Shown: in pieces, positions 31,744-43,413 of the stretch
How positions within the stretch are numbered: position 1 is the first letter of the stretch
Layout: each line of letters starts with the position of its first letter
Origin: Benincasa hispida
Taxonomy: Eukaryota > Streptophyta > Magnoliopsida > Cucurbitales > Cucurbitaceae
Assembly: GCF_009727055.1 (NCBI RefSeq)
Contig: NC_052354.1
Coordinates: 44,621,777 to 44,685,776 of the forward strand
Length of the DNA stretch: 64,000 nucleotides
Reading direction: 5' to 3'
Program-made: the position numbers and the translations under genes
The notes under the pieces: generated by a model
Databases searched by the model: none
What the model was told of the DNA's origin: nothing
Seen by the model: only the letters and a program-made list of their open reading frames with translations

Positions 31744-32008
31744 TTTCTAACTTCCGACAGAAAGCAAGCCAACAAAAAGGACCTCGAAAAGCTGCAAAAT
31801 TTGACCGTAAACCCACCAGATCAAGCCCCTAAAATCCCCAAAAACCAGAGCAGCTTAGCAGTTCTAGGGATTTAGAATAGTACAAATCAAAAAAAATGAA
31901 TCTGGAAAACGTAGATATTAACATAATAAGTAGGTGAGAGAGGAGATGGAGGAGAGGAGAACTGTGGCCGCCATTTCAGTTGGAACTTGAAGGAAATGAA
32001 GCCCTAGA
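31744..32008 (-). promoter_or_regulatory. 5' UTR and proximal promoter of SAR1
   Basis: A/C-rich 5' leader on the minus strand upstream of the ATG. No clear TATA box could be fixed. Confidence 0.35.
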
Positions 32009-32100
32009 CAGGCCCGCATGAAGGTTTAATGGGCCTGGGACAGGCCCGCATGAAGGTTTAATAGGCCTGGGACAGGCCCACATGGAGGTTGAATGGGCCT
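32009..32100. repeat. Three tandem 32-bp units upstream of SAR1
   Basis: Units at 32009-32040, 32041-32072 and 32073-32100 (last one partial), each starting CAGGCCCGCATGAAGG or a close variant and ending GGGCCTGGGA. GGGCCT/AGGCCC motifs lie 265-360 bases upstream of the SAR1 start codon. GGCCCA-type elements are known in plant promoters of housekeeping genes. Confidence 0.8.
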
Positions 32101-32715
32101 ATCCCCTTCCCTCGTTGTAGGAGCTAGGCCCATATTTTTGTCAGCTTCCACTTGATATATATTTTGGAGGTGGTAAGAAAAAAGACTACTAGATAAATAG
32201 CAAAATTTAAGTTTTTATTGGATAAATAGCAAAAAAAATTTTAAAACTAAAAAAATAGCAAAATGGATTATAAAATTAGAAAATAATTATTCACAATTGT
32301 CAAAACTACCCTACATAGAATTTTAAAGGTGTGAGAGTTTCAAAACCGTTTGAAAACAACAAATACACTTTACCTAGACAACTATCACACACTAAACAAT
32401 GCATTCCGACAAAGTGTCTAATCCACGTGTACAAGAAATAAACTGTTTTCTTCAATACAAACTTACTCTTAAAAAGTAAATCTACTCTAGTGGGAATACA
32501 AGATTGAAAGAAATTGAAATCTTGGAAATCAACGATTTCAGTGTTGCCCTCAAGAGGTTGGGAAGAATGAACAATATCTGCTAATTCATTATTCAAATCA
32601 TAGTGTACTTTCAGTGTTCGTGACAACAGACGAGACATGGTCAACCACTACACATAAATCAATTTGGGGGGACTCTGTTAAAACTAACATCAACCACAAA
32701 ATATCTTTATCTTCA
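32101..32715 (-). other. Unrecognised region with a 112-codon minus-strand frame
   Basis: 32306-32644 on the minus strand is open and starts MTMSRLLSRTLKVHYDLNNE. It has a plausible amino-acid mix but no motif I recognise. It borders the ~800-bp tandem repeat family (32650-32720 and 37256 onward), so it could be the 5' part of a decayed multi-copy gene. To the left is AT-rich sequence with repeated ATAAATAGCAAAA. Confidence 0.25.
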
Positions 32716-32720
32716 ACAAT
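32716..32720. repeat. Target-site duplication ACAAT, left
   Basis: Directly precedes the LTR element. The same five bases follow it at 37251-37255. Confidence 0.9.
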
Positions 32721-34241
32721 TGATGACGAAAATTAGTAAACGCAATACACGATGCATGTCTTAGATTATGCGTTGATTCTCATGCATCGGTGGTCCTGCG
32801 TTGGAATGAAACTATGCGTTAACGAATGTATACGATGACCATGCATTCCCATCACAAGTTTTCTTGCGCTCACACCAAGTATAAGCGGTGAGAATACGAA
32901 TGAGAGGTAGAGATACGACAACTGTTGACGCGTAGTAAATGCGTGGAAAAACAGATAAAATATGGGATGTCTTCATCGCAAACCTAGCTTGACTGCAAGG
33001 GCAACCCCAGCCAATGCGTTCATGCCATACACGCCCGTCGTAATGCACGTGGTTTGTTATTAGCAAACGGAACTTAATTCTAAGTCTCCATTCTTGCTTA
33101 TGCGATCTTAATCTAGCTTTCCCAGCATCGATTTAACCTAGCTCTCTCAAGTCTTAGGTTCTTTCTTAAAACTCTCTCTCAAGTAGCTCTAAAGGATGTG
33201 ATGGACGCATACATAAGACAAGGTAATCGCAAAAGCCTAGTTGACGTAAGATTATTCCTATCTCTAATGAACACTTGCTTACACTGCTTTAATGCGACCA
33301 ACCACTTACCCTCCAGGAAGTTGGTTGTTGTTGATTTTACTCATAGACAAGTATTGCGTCTGCTTATAAATAAGCGTTTGCTACAAGCTTCACACTAAAG
33401 TAAATAAGGGGTTTTCTCACAACACTCACGACAACGCACACCTCCCGGTGGTTTGCTACATGCTTCATATTCCTATGCCACATGACTAAGTATGCGATAT
33501 ACTTTAACAGTCTCACTAAGTGATGCGATAAAAGTTAAGGATGCTAGAAAGAAAAGATGGAGATGGAATCGAAGGAATATAGAAATGCATTGAATCTTGG
33601 ATGATCTGAAGTTATGCTCAGCGGCTTCTATTTATAGAGCTTGATCGCTGACATCATTAATAGACCTACTCTAATTTTGACCTTCATGGTGTGATGGTCC
33701 TTTCTGAATCTCTACTGCGAACAGCGTGGAAGGTGAAATGTCAACATCATCTTTTGATTTTCTCGAGATATGCGTTGATGCTTTCATTCCACCAACCTTG
33801 CGTTCATCCCTCTATTATGGTTATCATCGTGTAGCTGCAATCTTGCAATGACCGCATTCTCTTGATTACCACAACTTCTACACGATGACCGCAATCGCTT
33901 GACGATCACAACTCCTATGCAATGGACGCATGTGGTCGATTACCGCATTACCCATGCATTGAACGTATGCGTTCGCGTTTGAGATGGAGAATTTCTCCGC
34001 ATGCGGTCATCTATACGATAGCCCGACTTTCGCATCTGCGTCTGCTTTTTGCATTAATTATAAAGATAGACAATTTAACGCATAATAACGCATAATATTG
34101 GGTTAGCCGAAATTCTTGATGCTGAACAACGCAAACTCATTTTCTCATGAATTCCTAACATAATTGTCGCATATTCTACTTAACAGCCTTCATAATTCTA
34201 AATAAAAGGCCTAAGATGATGTGTATTTCTGCATATTATCA
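32721..34241 (-). repeat. 3' LTR of the non-autonomous element, 1521 bp
   Basis: The minus strand runs from TGATAATATGCAGAAATACA to CTAATTTTCGTCA. It aligns with 35735-37250 with scattered substitutions and a block of about 150 bases that differs (33060-33300), suggesting an old insertion event. Short frames inside are not genes. Confidence 0.9.
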
Positions 34242-35710
34242 CACCCCCAACTTAGAATCATGCTTGTCCTCAAGCATGCGTATACTCAAGAAATTCTAAC
34301 TCACCTTCCGACTTTCCTTTGAGATGACCAACCTCTCAGAATATAATTAACCATACCACTGACCATGCCCGCAACACTCTCCTCAACTTCAGCTGCTTCT
34401 TCAAAAAGATATTTTCTAAGTTTAAATCTGGCAAGCCTTTGCTCAAAAACTTTTTATCCTTTCACCGCAACTTTGCGTTCAGTTTTTGAGAATGCATTCG
34501 TTCAAAACAATTCAAAACTTTGCGATTACTTATTCGAATGCGGTGTTGAACTTGGTTATCCTCTTCGTTTTAGCTTACCCCCACTTGTGTCATGCGGGCA
34601 TCCAACTTCAGTTGTGTTCCATATTCAACTCAACTCTTGTCTTGCTTAATTCGGCTTGCGCCGAACAGAGGAGTTGCGCTTATGCGTTGATCCTGACGAC
34701 TTACCTTCGTTTTGCTTGTCCCCACGTGTGTCATGCGGACATCCAACTACGGGTAAGTTCCATTCACAATTTAACTCTTATCAACATGGGTTTCCCCATT
34801 GTGTTGACAGTGGAATTGCTATTCTCAAAATATTTTTTTAATTATTTTTTTAACATAGAAATGATCGCAATGTAATGAACACAATTCTCCGATATCACTG
34901 CCACCCCCAAACTTAGAGGTTGACAGTGCTCTCACCGCAAAGCTAAAAACAAATTCAACAGGAATGCGGTAATAAATGTTTGAGCAAAGGTTTGCACATA
35001 ATAAAACTTAAAACTTTCAAATTTTGAAGAAGCTATTAAAAGTAGGGAGTGCCTTGCTTAGTTAGCAGATGCGGTGAATTATACGTACCATCATAGATGC
35101 ATCACAAAGGAACACAATCGGACAAGGAGAATTTCAAAAGGATAATGCATAAACGATAACAAGAAAAGAACCTTAGGGGGAATAACGCATGTGACCATGC
35201 TTTGGAATTCATGCGATTGAAGCCACGCGTTGAAGGATGGAGGGAATTCTTCCGTTGTAATGCACACTGAGGAGAATTATTTTCGCACCTACAAGGAGCA
35301 AACACACCACAACCAAGGAAGCAGCCGCATATCCAAAATAACAATAATAAAAATAAACTAAACTAAGAAAGTAAGGTAAAGATAGAGCATAAGACGTCCT
35401 TGGAGAAATTGGAGTGATGTTACCATAAGGAGTCTCCCATGCAGAAGGTTGCTCTCAACTGCTTAGGTCAAGAGCTTGCCCTGACCATTGGAACTTTCGG
35501 CAATTGTTGGGCGCATATTGCCCACCATGTGCTTAAAATTACCTTCAGCTCATGCGACTAATTTCCCTTCTACTTAGGGTCAATATTGGCTTTCGGTGCA
35601 TCGCCTACACTTCAATATTGTTTCCAACTTGGTCACACAAGCTACAATAATCCCAAGATAAAAAGGTTGCCTGCAGAGACACAAAACTCAACAAACAATT
35701 AGCTGCTAAG
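34242..35710 (-). other. Internal region of the non-autonomous element
   Basis: Holds the polypurine tract, the perfect palindrome CATGCTTGTCCTCAAGCATG (34259-34278) and two CATGCGG(G)CATCCAACT repeats near 34590 and 34733. These resemble the 3' non-coding region of the Athila-like element. No gag or pol motif is present. Confidence 0.75.
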
Positions 35711-35728
35711 TCCCCGGCAACAGCGCCA
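35711..35728 (-). other. Primer-binding site, tRNA-Asp type
   Basis: The minus strand reads TGGCGCTGTTGCCGGGGA, one base away from the complement of the plant tRNA-Asp 3' end. Confidence 0.9.
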
Positions 35729-35734
35729 AAAACT

Positions 35735-37250
35735 TGATGACGAAAATTAGTAAAAGCAATACGCGATGCATGTCTTAGATTATACGTTGATTCTCATGTG
35801 TCGGTGGTCATGCGTTGGAATGAAACTATGTGTTAATGAATGTATGCGATTACTATGCGTTCCCGTCACAAGTTTTCTTGCGCTCACGCCAAGTATAATG
35901 TGAACGCAAGTTTCTCAAGTGATCCGAGGTCGAACTCAGGGATTAGTAACTAAATATATGCGGTAATGTGTTTGCGGCAGATAAATAAAAGAATGATGGA
36001 GGGTATAAGCTACAAACTACTTCTACTCCTAACTAACAGATTAAGTGATGAGAATACGAATGAGAGGTAGAGATACGACAACTGTTGACACATAGTAAAT
36101 GTCTGGAAAAATAGATAAAATGTGGGATGTCTTCATCGCAACCCTAGCTTGGCCGCAAGGGTAAACCCAGCCAATGCCAACTAATGTGTTCATGCCAACC
36201 CTAGCTTAACCGCAAGGAAGTTGGTTGTTGTTGATTTTACTCATAGACAAGTATTGCGTCTGCTTATAGACAAGCGTTGCTACAGCTTCACACTAAGTAA
36301 ATAAGGTTTTCTCACAACACTCACTCAACGCACACCTCCCGGTGGTTTGCTACATGCTTCATATTCCTATGCCACATGACTAACTATGCGATACTTTAAC
36401 AGTCTCACTAAGTGATGCGATAAAAGTTAAGGATGCTAAGTAAAGCAAGATGGAGATGGAATCGAAGGAAATATAAAAATGCATTGAACACACAATGTAT
36501 TAATTTCTTAATCCAAAATGTAACACAATACAATATAAGAAAATGAGAGAAATGGAAAAGGCTAGCTGGAAGCAATGTCTTACTTCCAGCAGATGTATGT
36601 CAAGGCTACCGGTGGTGCCATCGAAGGGTGATGGAGCTGACTCTCTCAGGATCTAACTCCGACAAAGACTTTGGTCGTCACTCAGAATGGAGGAAGGAGA
36701 TGAAGAACTCTCAAACTTTCTTCTCATGCGTTTGTCTGGATCGTAAGGATCCATCTGAAGGTAGGAACCCTTGGATGATCTGAAGTTATGCTCAACGGCT
36801 TCTATTTATAGAGCTTGATCACCGACAGCATTAATAGACTTGCTCTTATTTTGACATTCGCCGCAATCTTGCAATGACCGCATTCGCTTGATTACCGCAA
36901 CTTCTACACGATGACCGCAATCGCTTGACGATCGCAACTCCTATGTGATGGACGCATGCGGTCGATTACCACATTACCCATGCGTATGCGTTCGCGTTTG
37001 CGATGGAGAATTTCTCCGCATGCGGTCGTCTATACGATAGCCCGACTTCCGCATCTGCGTCTGGTTTTTGCGTTAACTACAAAGATAGACAATTTAATGT
37101 ATAATATTGGGTTAGCCGAAATTCTTAATGCTCAACAACGCAAACTCATTTTCTCATGAATTCCTAACATAATTGCCGCATATTCTGCTTAACAGCCTTC
37201 ATAATTCTAAATAAAAGGGCTAAGATGACGTGCATTTCTGCATGTCATCA
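35735..37250 (-). repeat. 5' LTR of the non-autonomous element, 1516 bp
   Basis: The minus strand starts TGATGACATGCAGAAATGCA and ends in GTCATCA-flanked sequence six bases before the PBS. It has the same block order as 32721-34241. Confidence 0.92.
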
Positions 37251-39545
37251 ACAATCTTAATAAGATTCAAATTGGCAGAACCAATCTGGTACATTGTCAA
37301 ACGAGATATAGTTAACTGAGGGAAAAATTTACCTTGGATATATTCCAAAAATTGTTGGACCCATAAATTTGATGGAATATGCGCCTCGAAATTTCACAAA
37401 TCATGGTAGTGAGAATTCTCATCCCATCAACCATCAAAGATGAGTCTAATCCATTATAAAGTCATAGCAAAAATCGTAGCTTATTGAAGAAACCACAACT
37501 AAACCTAAATCGATGAACACTTTGTGTGAGTAACAAAAATTATGATCATTTCCTACAAAGTGATATTTCTTTTTTCCAGATTGTTAAAATTATAGCAAAA
37601 ACAGTATATAAAACTAATTTATTAAAATATGATAATGTACAGCTAATTTATTAAAAATGTATGTATAAAATTATAAAAAAACAATTCAAAAATTTGAATA
37701 AAATTGAATATGTATAAAGTAATGAAAAACCATTCAAAGATTTGAATAAAATATATGGATAAAATAAAATTTAATAATATGTGGAGATTTAAAATATAAA
37801 TTTGGTAGAAAAATCTGGATATTTAATTAAGGTGAGATTAATTCGAAAAGTGGTTACACAAAATCTAAAATAATAATAAAATATAGATATTATGTTAACT
37901 ATATGAGCAAAATTAGAAGGGTAGTTGTTAAGGAATATCAACAATTACCTGTAAACATAACTCAACCTTGTTCTCAACCTTGTTTTTGTTAAGGAATATC
38001 AACAATTACCTGTAAACATAACTCAACCTTGTTCTCAACCTTGTTTTTTATTCTACAATTACCTTTAGTTTCATCAATTTGGAGACTCTGATAAACTTAC
38101 ATCAACCACAAAATATCTTTATCTTCAACAATATCTGAATTGGAATACATTATCAAATGAACAGTTAACTCAACCGAGGGAAAATTTTACCTTGTATATA
38201 TTCAACAAATTGTTGGAACGATGAATTTGATGAAATATGCACCTCAAAATTTCGAAAATCATCGTAGTGAGAATTCTAATCCCATTGACCATTAAAGAGG
38301 AGTTTAATCCGTTGTAAAGTCATAGCAAAAATAGTAGCTTGTTAAAGAAACCATAACAAAACCTAAATCGATGAACACTTTGTGTGAGTAACAAAAGTTA
38401 TGTCCATTTTTTATGGGTGATATTTCTTTTTTTTAAATAATAGTAAAAACAATATATAAAACTAATTTATTAAGAATATGAGAATGTACAACTAATTTGT
38501 TAAGAAAGTAGTATAAAATTATGAAAAACAATTCAAAGATTTGAATAAGTTGAATATGTATAAAGTAATGAAAAACCATTCAAAGATTTGAATAAAATAT
38601 ATGGATAAAATAAAATTTAATAATATATAGATATTTAAAATATAAATTTGGTAGAAAAATCTGGATATTTAATTAAGGTGAGATTAATTTGAAAATGGTT
38701 AAACATAATCTAAAATAATAATAAAATATGGAGATTATGTTAACTACATGCAAAATTAGGGGGGCAATTATTGTTAAGGAATATCAGTGATTATCCTGTA
38801 TACTTAACTCGACTATACTCGACCTTGTTCTTATTCTAGAATTACCTGGTATTTGTAGTTTCATCAACTTGGGGATTTTGATAAAGCTGACATCAACCAC
38901 AAAATTATTCAAATTGGCCGAACCAATCCTCAAAATTTTGAAAATCATGGTAGTGAGAATTCTCTTCCCATCGACCATCAAAGGAGTGTCTATTCAGTTG
39001 GAAAGCCATAGAAAAAAATAGTAGTTTGTTAAAGAAACCACAACAAAACCTAGAAAAAATAGTAGCTTGTTAAAGAAACCACAACAAAACCTAAATTGAT
39101 GAACACTTGTGTAATAAAAGCTGACCCTTTTTTTTACGAAGTGATATTTCTTTTTTTCAAATCATTAAAATAATAACAAAAACAGTATATAAAACTAATT
39201 TATTAAGAATATGATAAATATACAACTATTTTATTAAGAATATATATAACAAAAATTATGAAAAAAATTCAAATATTTGAATAAAATTGAATACATATAA
39301 AGTAATGAAAAATCATTCAAAGTTTTGAATAAAATATATAAAGATAAAATAAAATTTAATAATATGTGGATTAAAATATAATTTGGTAGAAAAATCTAGA
39401 TATTTAATTAATGTGAGATTAATTGAAAAGTGGTTAAACAGAATCTAAAATAATAATAAAATATGGAGATTATGTTAACGCAAAATTAGGAGGGCAGTTG
39501 TTCTTGAGGAATATTAGCAATTACTATGTATACATAACTCGACCT
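37251..39545. repeat. ~800-bp tandem repeat, three diverged units
   Basis: Unit 1 is 32651-32720 plus 37256-38050 (split by the LTR element), unit 2 is about 38051-38850, and unit 3 is about 38851-39545. Shared markers are CATCAACCACAAAAT, GAAATC(A)TGGTAGTGAGAAT, GAAACCACAAC(A)AAACC, GATGAACACTT and AATAAAATATGGAGATTATG. The first third of each unit is open on the minus strand for about 40-60 codons (for example QQFLEYIQGKFFPQLT), hinting at a decayed exon. No family is recognised. Confidence 0.75.
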
Positions 39546-39884
39546 TAACCAGATAAGGGCAAATTAGGGATTTAGAAATTTGTGGCCATGTGCATGTGAC
39601 TTACCATAAATCTTATTTCTGGGTGGTTTTGCCATTTTTGAGAATGAAATCTTAAATTGTCATACGCTCCAATTCCCCTAAGAAAAACAAAATAACAATG
39701 TTTGTTTATTTCATGAGCTTTGTTAATATAATATCGTATAGAATGAAAAAAGTAAATCTTTAACTTTAAGATCGATAGTACAAATTTTGTATTAGATGAG
39801 TTGTGCTCATTTCGAGTAGTTTATGAGCTTTGGGCTCATTTCAAGTAGTTTATGAGCTTTGGGATTTGAATTTTATGGAATAAT

Positions 39885-40410
39885 TGTACTGATGACCTAA
39901 AAATTGGACCCAAAATGTCAAATGACCCAAATTTTCAAAAAAAGTCAAATGACCTTTATTTTGGTTTCTTTTCCTTTTTCTCTAGATCTCATCTCCTCTG
40001 CATGTCTTCTTCTTCGACACGGCGAGTCCACGTGAACAGCTCCAATGCAGCCAACTTTGGTGAGCAAGAGCGCAAGAGAGAAGTGATTTTGTGAGTGAGG
40101 AAAGGAAGAGAGAGAGCGAGAGAGATCGAGACTGAGAGAGAGCGAGAGAGATCGAGACTGAGAGAGAGCGAGAGGGACCGAGACCGAGATTTAAGCGAGA
40201 GACATAAAGAGAATAGTGATTTGTGAGTGGGAAAAAGAAGAGAGAGAGGGATACCAAGTGAGAGAGCAAGAACGAGGTGCTTTTTTGCGTGCAGACGAGT
40301 ATATTTTAGTAATTTCACCTCAATTTGACGTCAGCAAAAGTCACTTGACATTTTCTTCAAAGACTGGGTCATTTAACATTTTTTACCAATTTCATTTGTA
40401 CAAATTTCCT
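39885..40410. mobile_element. Short inverted-end element with GA-rich core
   Basis: Left end GTACTGATGACC...AAAATGTCAAATGACCC. The right end is its inverted counterpart GGGTCATTTAACATTTT...TTTCATTTGTAC. The core has GAGAGAGCGAGAGAGATCGA repeats (40108-40180). It is related to 12588-13110. Frames through the GA repeats are low-complexity and not genes. Confidence 0.5.
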
Positions 40411-40496
40411 GAATTTTATTTCTATTTTAAAATATTTTACCCATACATTTAAAGTTTAGTTTATATTTGATCAATTTGTTACACTTTTACTCTTGA

Positions 40497-40527
<31 letters not shown>

Positions 40528-40667
40528 TAATTCTAAAATGTTTTATTTACTCATGAGTTTTCATAAAATGTTGGTTTTTGGGCTTTGAAGCAACTATTTG
40601 TGATCCTTGTGGAATGTTAAATACGATGTTGACGTGATTATTTAATATTAGTTTATATTACTTATTT
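40411..40667. other. Intergenic AT-rich sequence
   Basis: A poly-T run lies at about 40502-40529. Nothing else is supported. Confidence 0.4.
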
Positions 40668-40672
40668 GCAGT

Positions 40673-42932
40673 TGATGACGGGATATTGGAAGTCAATTTT
40701 ACTCGACAACCAACTTCCCTTGGACGTGGTATGCGACACATGTTCCTAAGATATGCGTTGATAGTCATGCGTCGATGGTCATGCGTTGGACTGAAAAATG
40801 CGTTAATCGAATGTATGCGATGACCATGCGTCCTGCCACAAGTTGATGACGGGATATTGGAAGTCAATTTTACTCAACAACCAACTTCCCTTGGACGCGG
40901 TATGCGATGCATGTTCCTAAGATATGCGTTGATAGTCATGCGTTAGACTAAAAAATGCGTTAATGGAATGTATGTGTGGACCATGCATCCTGCCACAAGT
41001 TTTCTTACATTCACACTAATTATAACATGAACACAAGTTTCTCAGTTAATCTGAGGTCGAACACAGGGACTTGTAGCTATATATTTGCGATGATTGTGCA
41101 TGCGGCGATTGAATAAAATAATAGAGTGGATGTTGTTAAGTTAATCCTACTCCTACTCCTATCTATCAGACAACGCAATGAGAATATGCATGAAAGGTAG
41201 AGATGCAACAACCTTGACATGAAATAAATGTATGAGAAAATAGATAAAATGCGGAGATGTTTTCATTGCAAAACTTAAGAGTGACCGCAAGGGCAACCCT
41301 AGTCAACACAAACTAATGCGATCATGCAACACTCATACAATAGTAAACCACCTCTCGGTGCGAATACTACGGCTTCTAATGCTAGAACGCATGCGATGTA
41401 ACTGTAAAGGTGTCTATAGGGCCTACACATAAGCCTCTAATTCTTGTCTATGCGATGATATACGAACAAGGCAACCACATATCATCATTCCTATTCCTAG
41501 GGTGCACGCGATGCAGTGTTGACAAACAGAGCTTTTCTCTAAGTCCCTATCTCTTGCTTATGTCGATCTAATCTCGCTCTCCCGAGTCTAGATTCTAACC
41601 TAGCTCTCTTGAGCCATTAGGTTCTTTCTTTAAAATCTCTTTCGAGTAGCTCTAAAGGGTTGTGAGCACAACATAAGACAAGACAAACGCATGAACTTAG
41701 TTGACGCAAGATTGTTACTATCCCTAGTGAACAACACATACTTTGCTTAATGCATCCAACCACTTCATTCATAGACAAGCAATGCGTTAGCCTATAGATA
41801 GGTGTTGCAGCAGCTTTACACTAAGCAAATAAGGTTACTCACACACTCGTGCAACGCACACCTCTCGGTGGGTTGCTACATGTTTCATATTCCTAATCCA
41901 CATGACTAAGTATGCAATACCCAAGTAATCCCACTAAGTGTTGCAATGAAAGTAAAGATGCTAAGCAAGAAGATGGTGATGGAGTCGAAGGAATAGATAA
42001 ATGCATTGAAAACACATTGTATTAATTTCTTAATTCAAAATGTCATACAATACAATAGAGAAAAAGAAAGAAAAAGAAATGACCAGCTGGAAGCAAAACT
42101 TTGCTTCCAGCGGATGCGAGTCAAGGCTGCCGATGGGGCCATGGATGGGTGGAGGAGCTAACTCTCTCGAGATCTAACTCCGATTGAAGGCTCCGGCCGT
42201 CACTCAGAATGGATGAAGGAGGTGAAGAACTCTCAGCCATCTTCTCACGCGTTTGTCTGGATCGAGGGGAAAATCCTTAGTTGAGGGATAATCTTCGGAT
42301 GATTGAATTTCAGCTCATCGGCCTCTATTTATAGAGCTTGGGTTGCCGACAGCATTAATTGGACTGCTCTAATTCTAAGATTCGGCATGTATGTCCTTTC
42401 TGAACCTCTGCCACTAATAGTGTGGTAGGTGAAATGTCAACATCATCTTTGGATTTTCTCGAGGTAGATGCGTTGATGCGTTCATTCCACCTACCTTACG
42501 TTGATCCAATTAGAATGCGTTGTCGCATAGACACAATCATTCAATGGACACATTCGCTTAACACCGCAACTCTACATGATGACCGCAATCGCTTGACGAG
42601 CGCAACTTCTATGCGACGGACGAATACAGCTGAGTACTGCAACATCCATGTGTTGATCGATGCGTTTGCCTTGCGATGGAGTGTTTCTTTGCATGCGGTT
42701 GTCTATGTGATGGTCCGATTTTCGCGTTTGCATTCATTTCTTGTATTAGCTACAAAGATAGAACATTGAACGAATAATTAACGCAAAATAACGGGTAGCT
42801 GAGATTCATCATGATGATCGACGCAAGCTCATATTCTTGTGAATTCTATCATGATCGACGAATATTCTGCCTAACAACCTTCATAATTCTAAGTAAAAGG
42901 CCTAAGATGACATGCATTTCTACATGTCATTA
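40673..42932 (-). mobile_element. Solo LTR related to the non-autonomous element, 2260 bp
   Basis: Flanked by the target duplication GCAGT (40668-40672 and 42933-42937). The minus strand starts near TGACATGTAGAAATGCATGT and ends TCGTCA. The first plus-strand 171 bases are tandemly duplicated (40673-40843, then from 40844). It shares ordered blocks with 32721-34241. There is no PBS, PPT or internal region beside it. Confidence 0.88.
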
Positions 42933-42937
42933 GCAGT

Positions 42938-43337
42938 CTACAGATGAAAATATTAAATTTTTTAATATTTCTATAGGTGAAAAATACACATGGTTGGGTA
43001 TGAAGACTTTGGAGTCTAAATTTGAGTTGCCTAATTCTTCGACCAATATAATCAAATCTTTGAAATTAGGAAAAGTAATATGTGTAGTGTTCACTAAGTT
43101 ATATTTGAGTTTGATTTTAAAAATTACGAGTGTGTTTGAAATACATTTTCAAGTATTTAATTGAAAAAAAAATCATTTAAAAATAAATGGAAGTGTTTGA
43201 CAACTCAAAATAGTTTTTCAACTATATTTTAATCCGTTTTTATTATAAATGTTTATAAAAAAAATGATTTTTTCGAAAAACATTTTTTCTCAAATCAATT
43301 CAAACAGACCCCAAGTATTTTGTACTTATATAAGATC
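42938..43337. other. Intergenic AT-rich sequence
   Basis: No gene is seen. It contains an ATTTTCAAGTATTT...AAATACTTG-type fold-back near 43140-43320. Confidence 0.35.
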
Positions 43338-43413
43338 TTAGGGCCCGTTTGAGGGTCTAAGTTGAGAAGACATATCATGTGGTGACTTACATGCCACCGT
43401 TTGGGCCACCAAC

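Larger units (their letters stand above)
32721..37250 (-). mobile_element. Complete short non-autonomous gypsy-type LTR retrotransposon
   Basis: Two LTRs (32721-34241 and 35735-37250), an internal region of only about 1.5 kb with no coding capacity, a primer-binding site at 35711-35728, a polypurine tract at about 34240-34252 and a 5-bp target duplication ACAAT. Orientation is minus. With no gag or pol it needs proteins from a relative; the PBS and the palindrome near the PPT tie it to the Athila-like elements in this window. Confidence 0.93.

Noticed and set aside
39982..40318. Two overlapping minus-strand frames rich in SLSLS
   Set aside because: They are translations of a GA-repeat tract.
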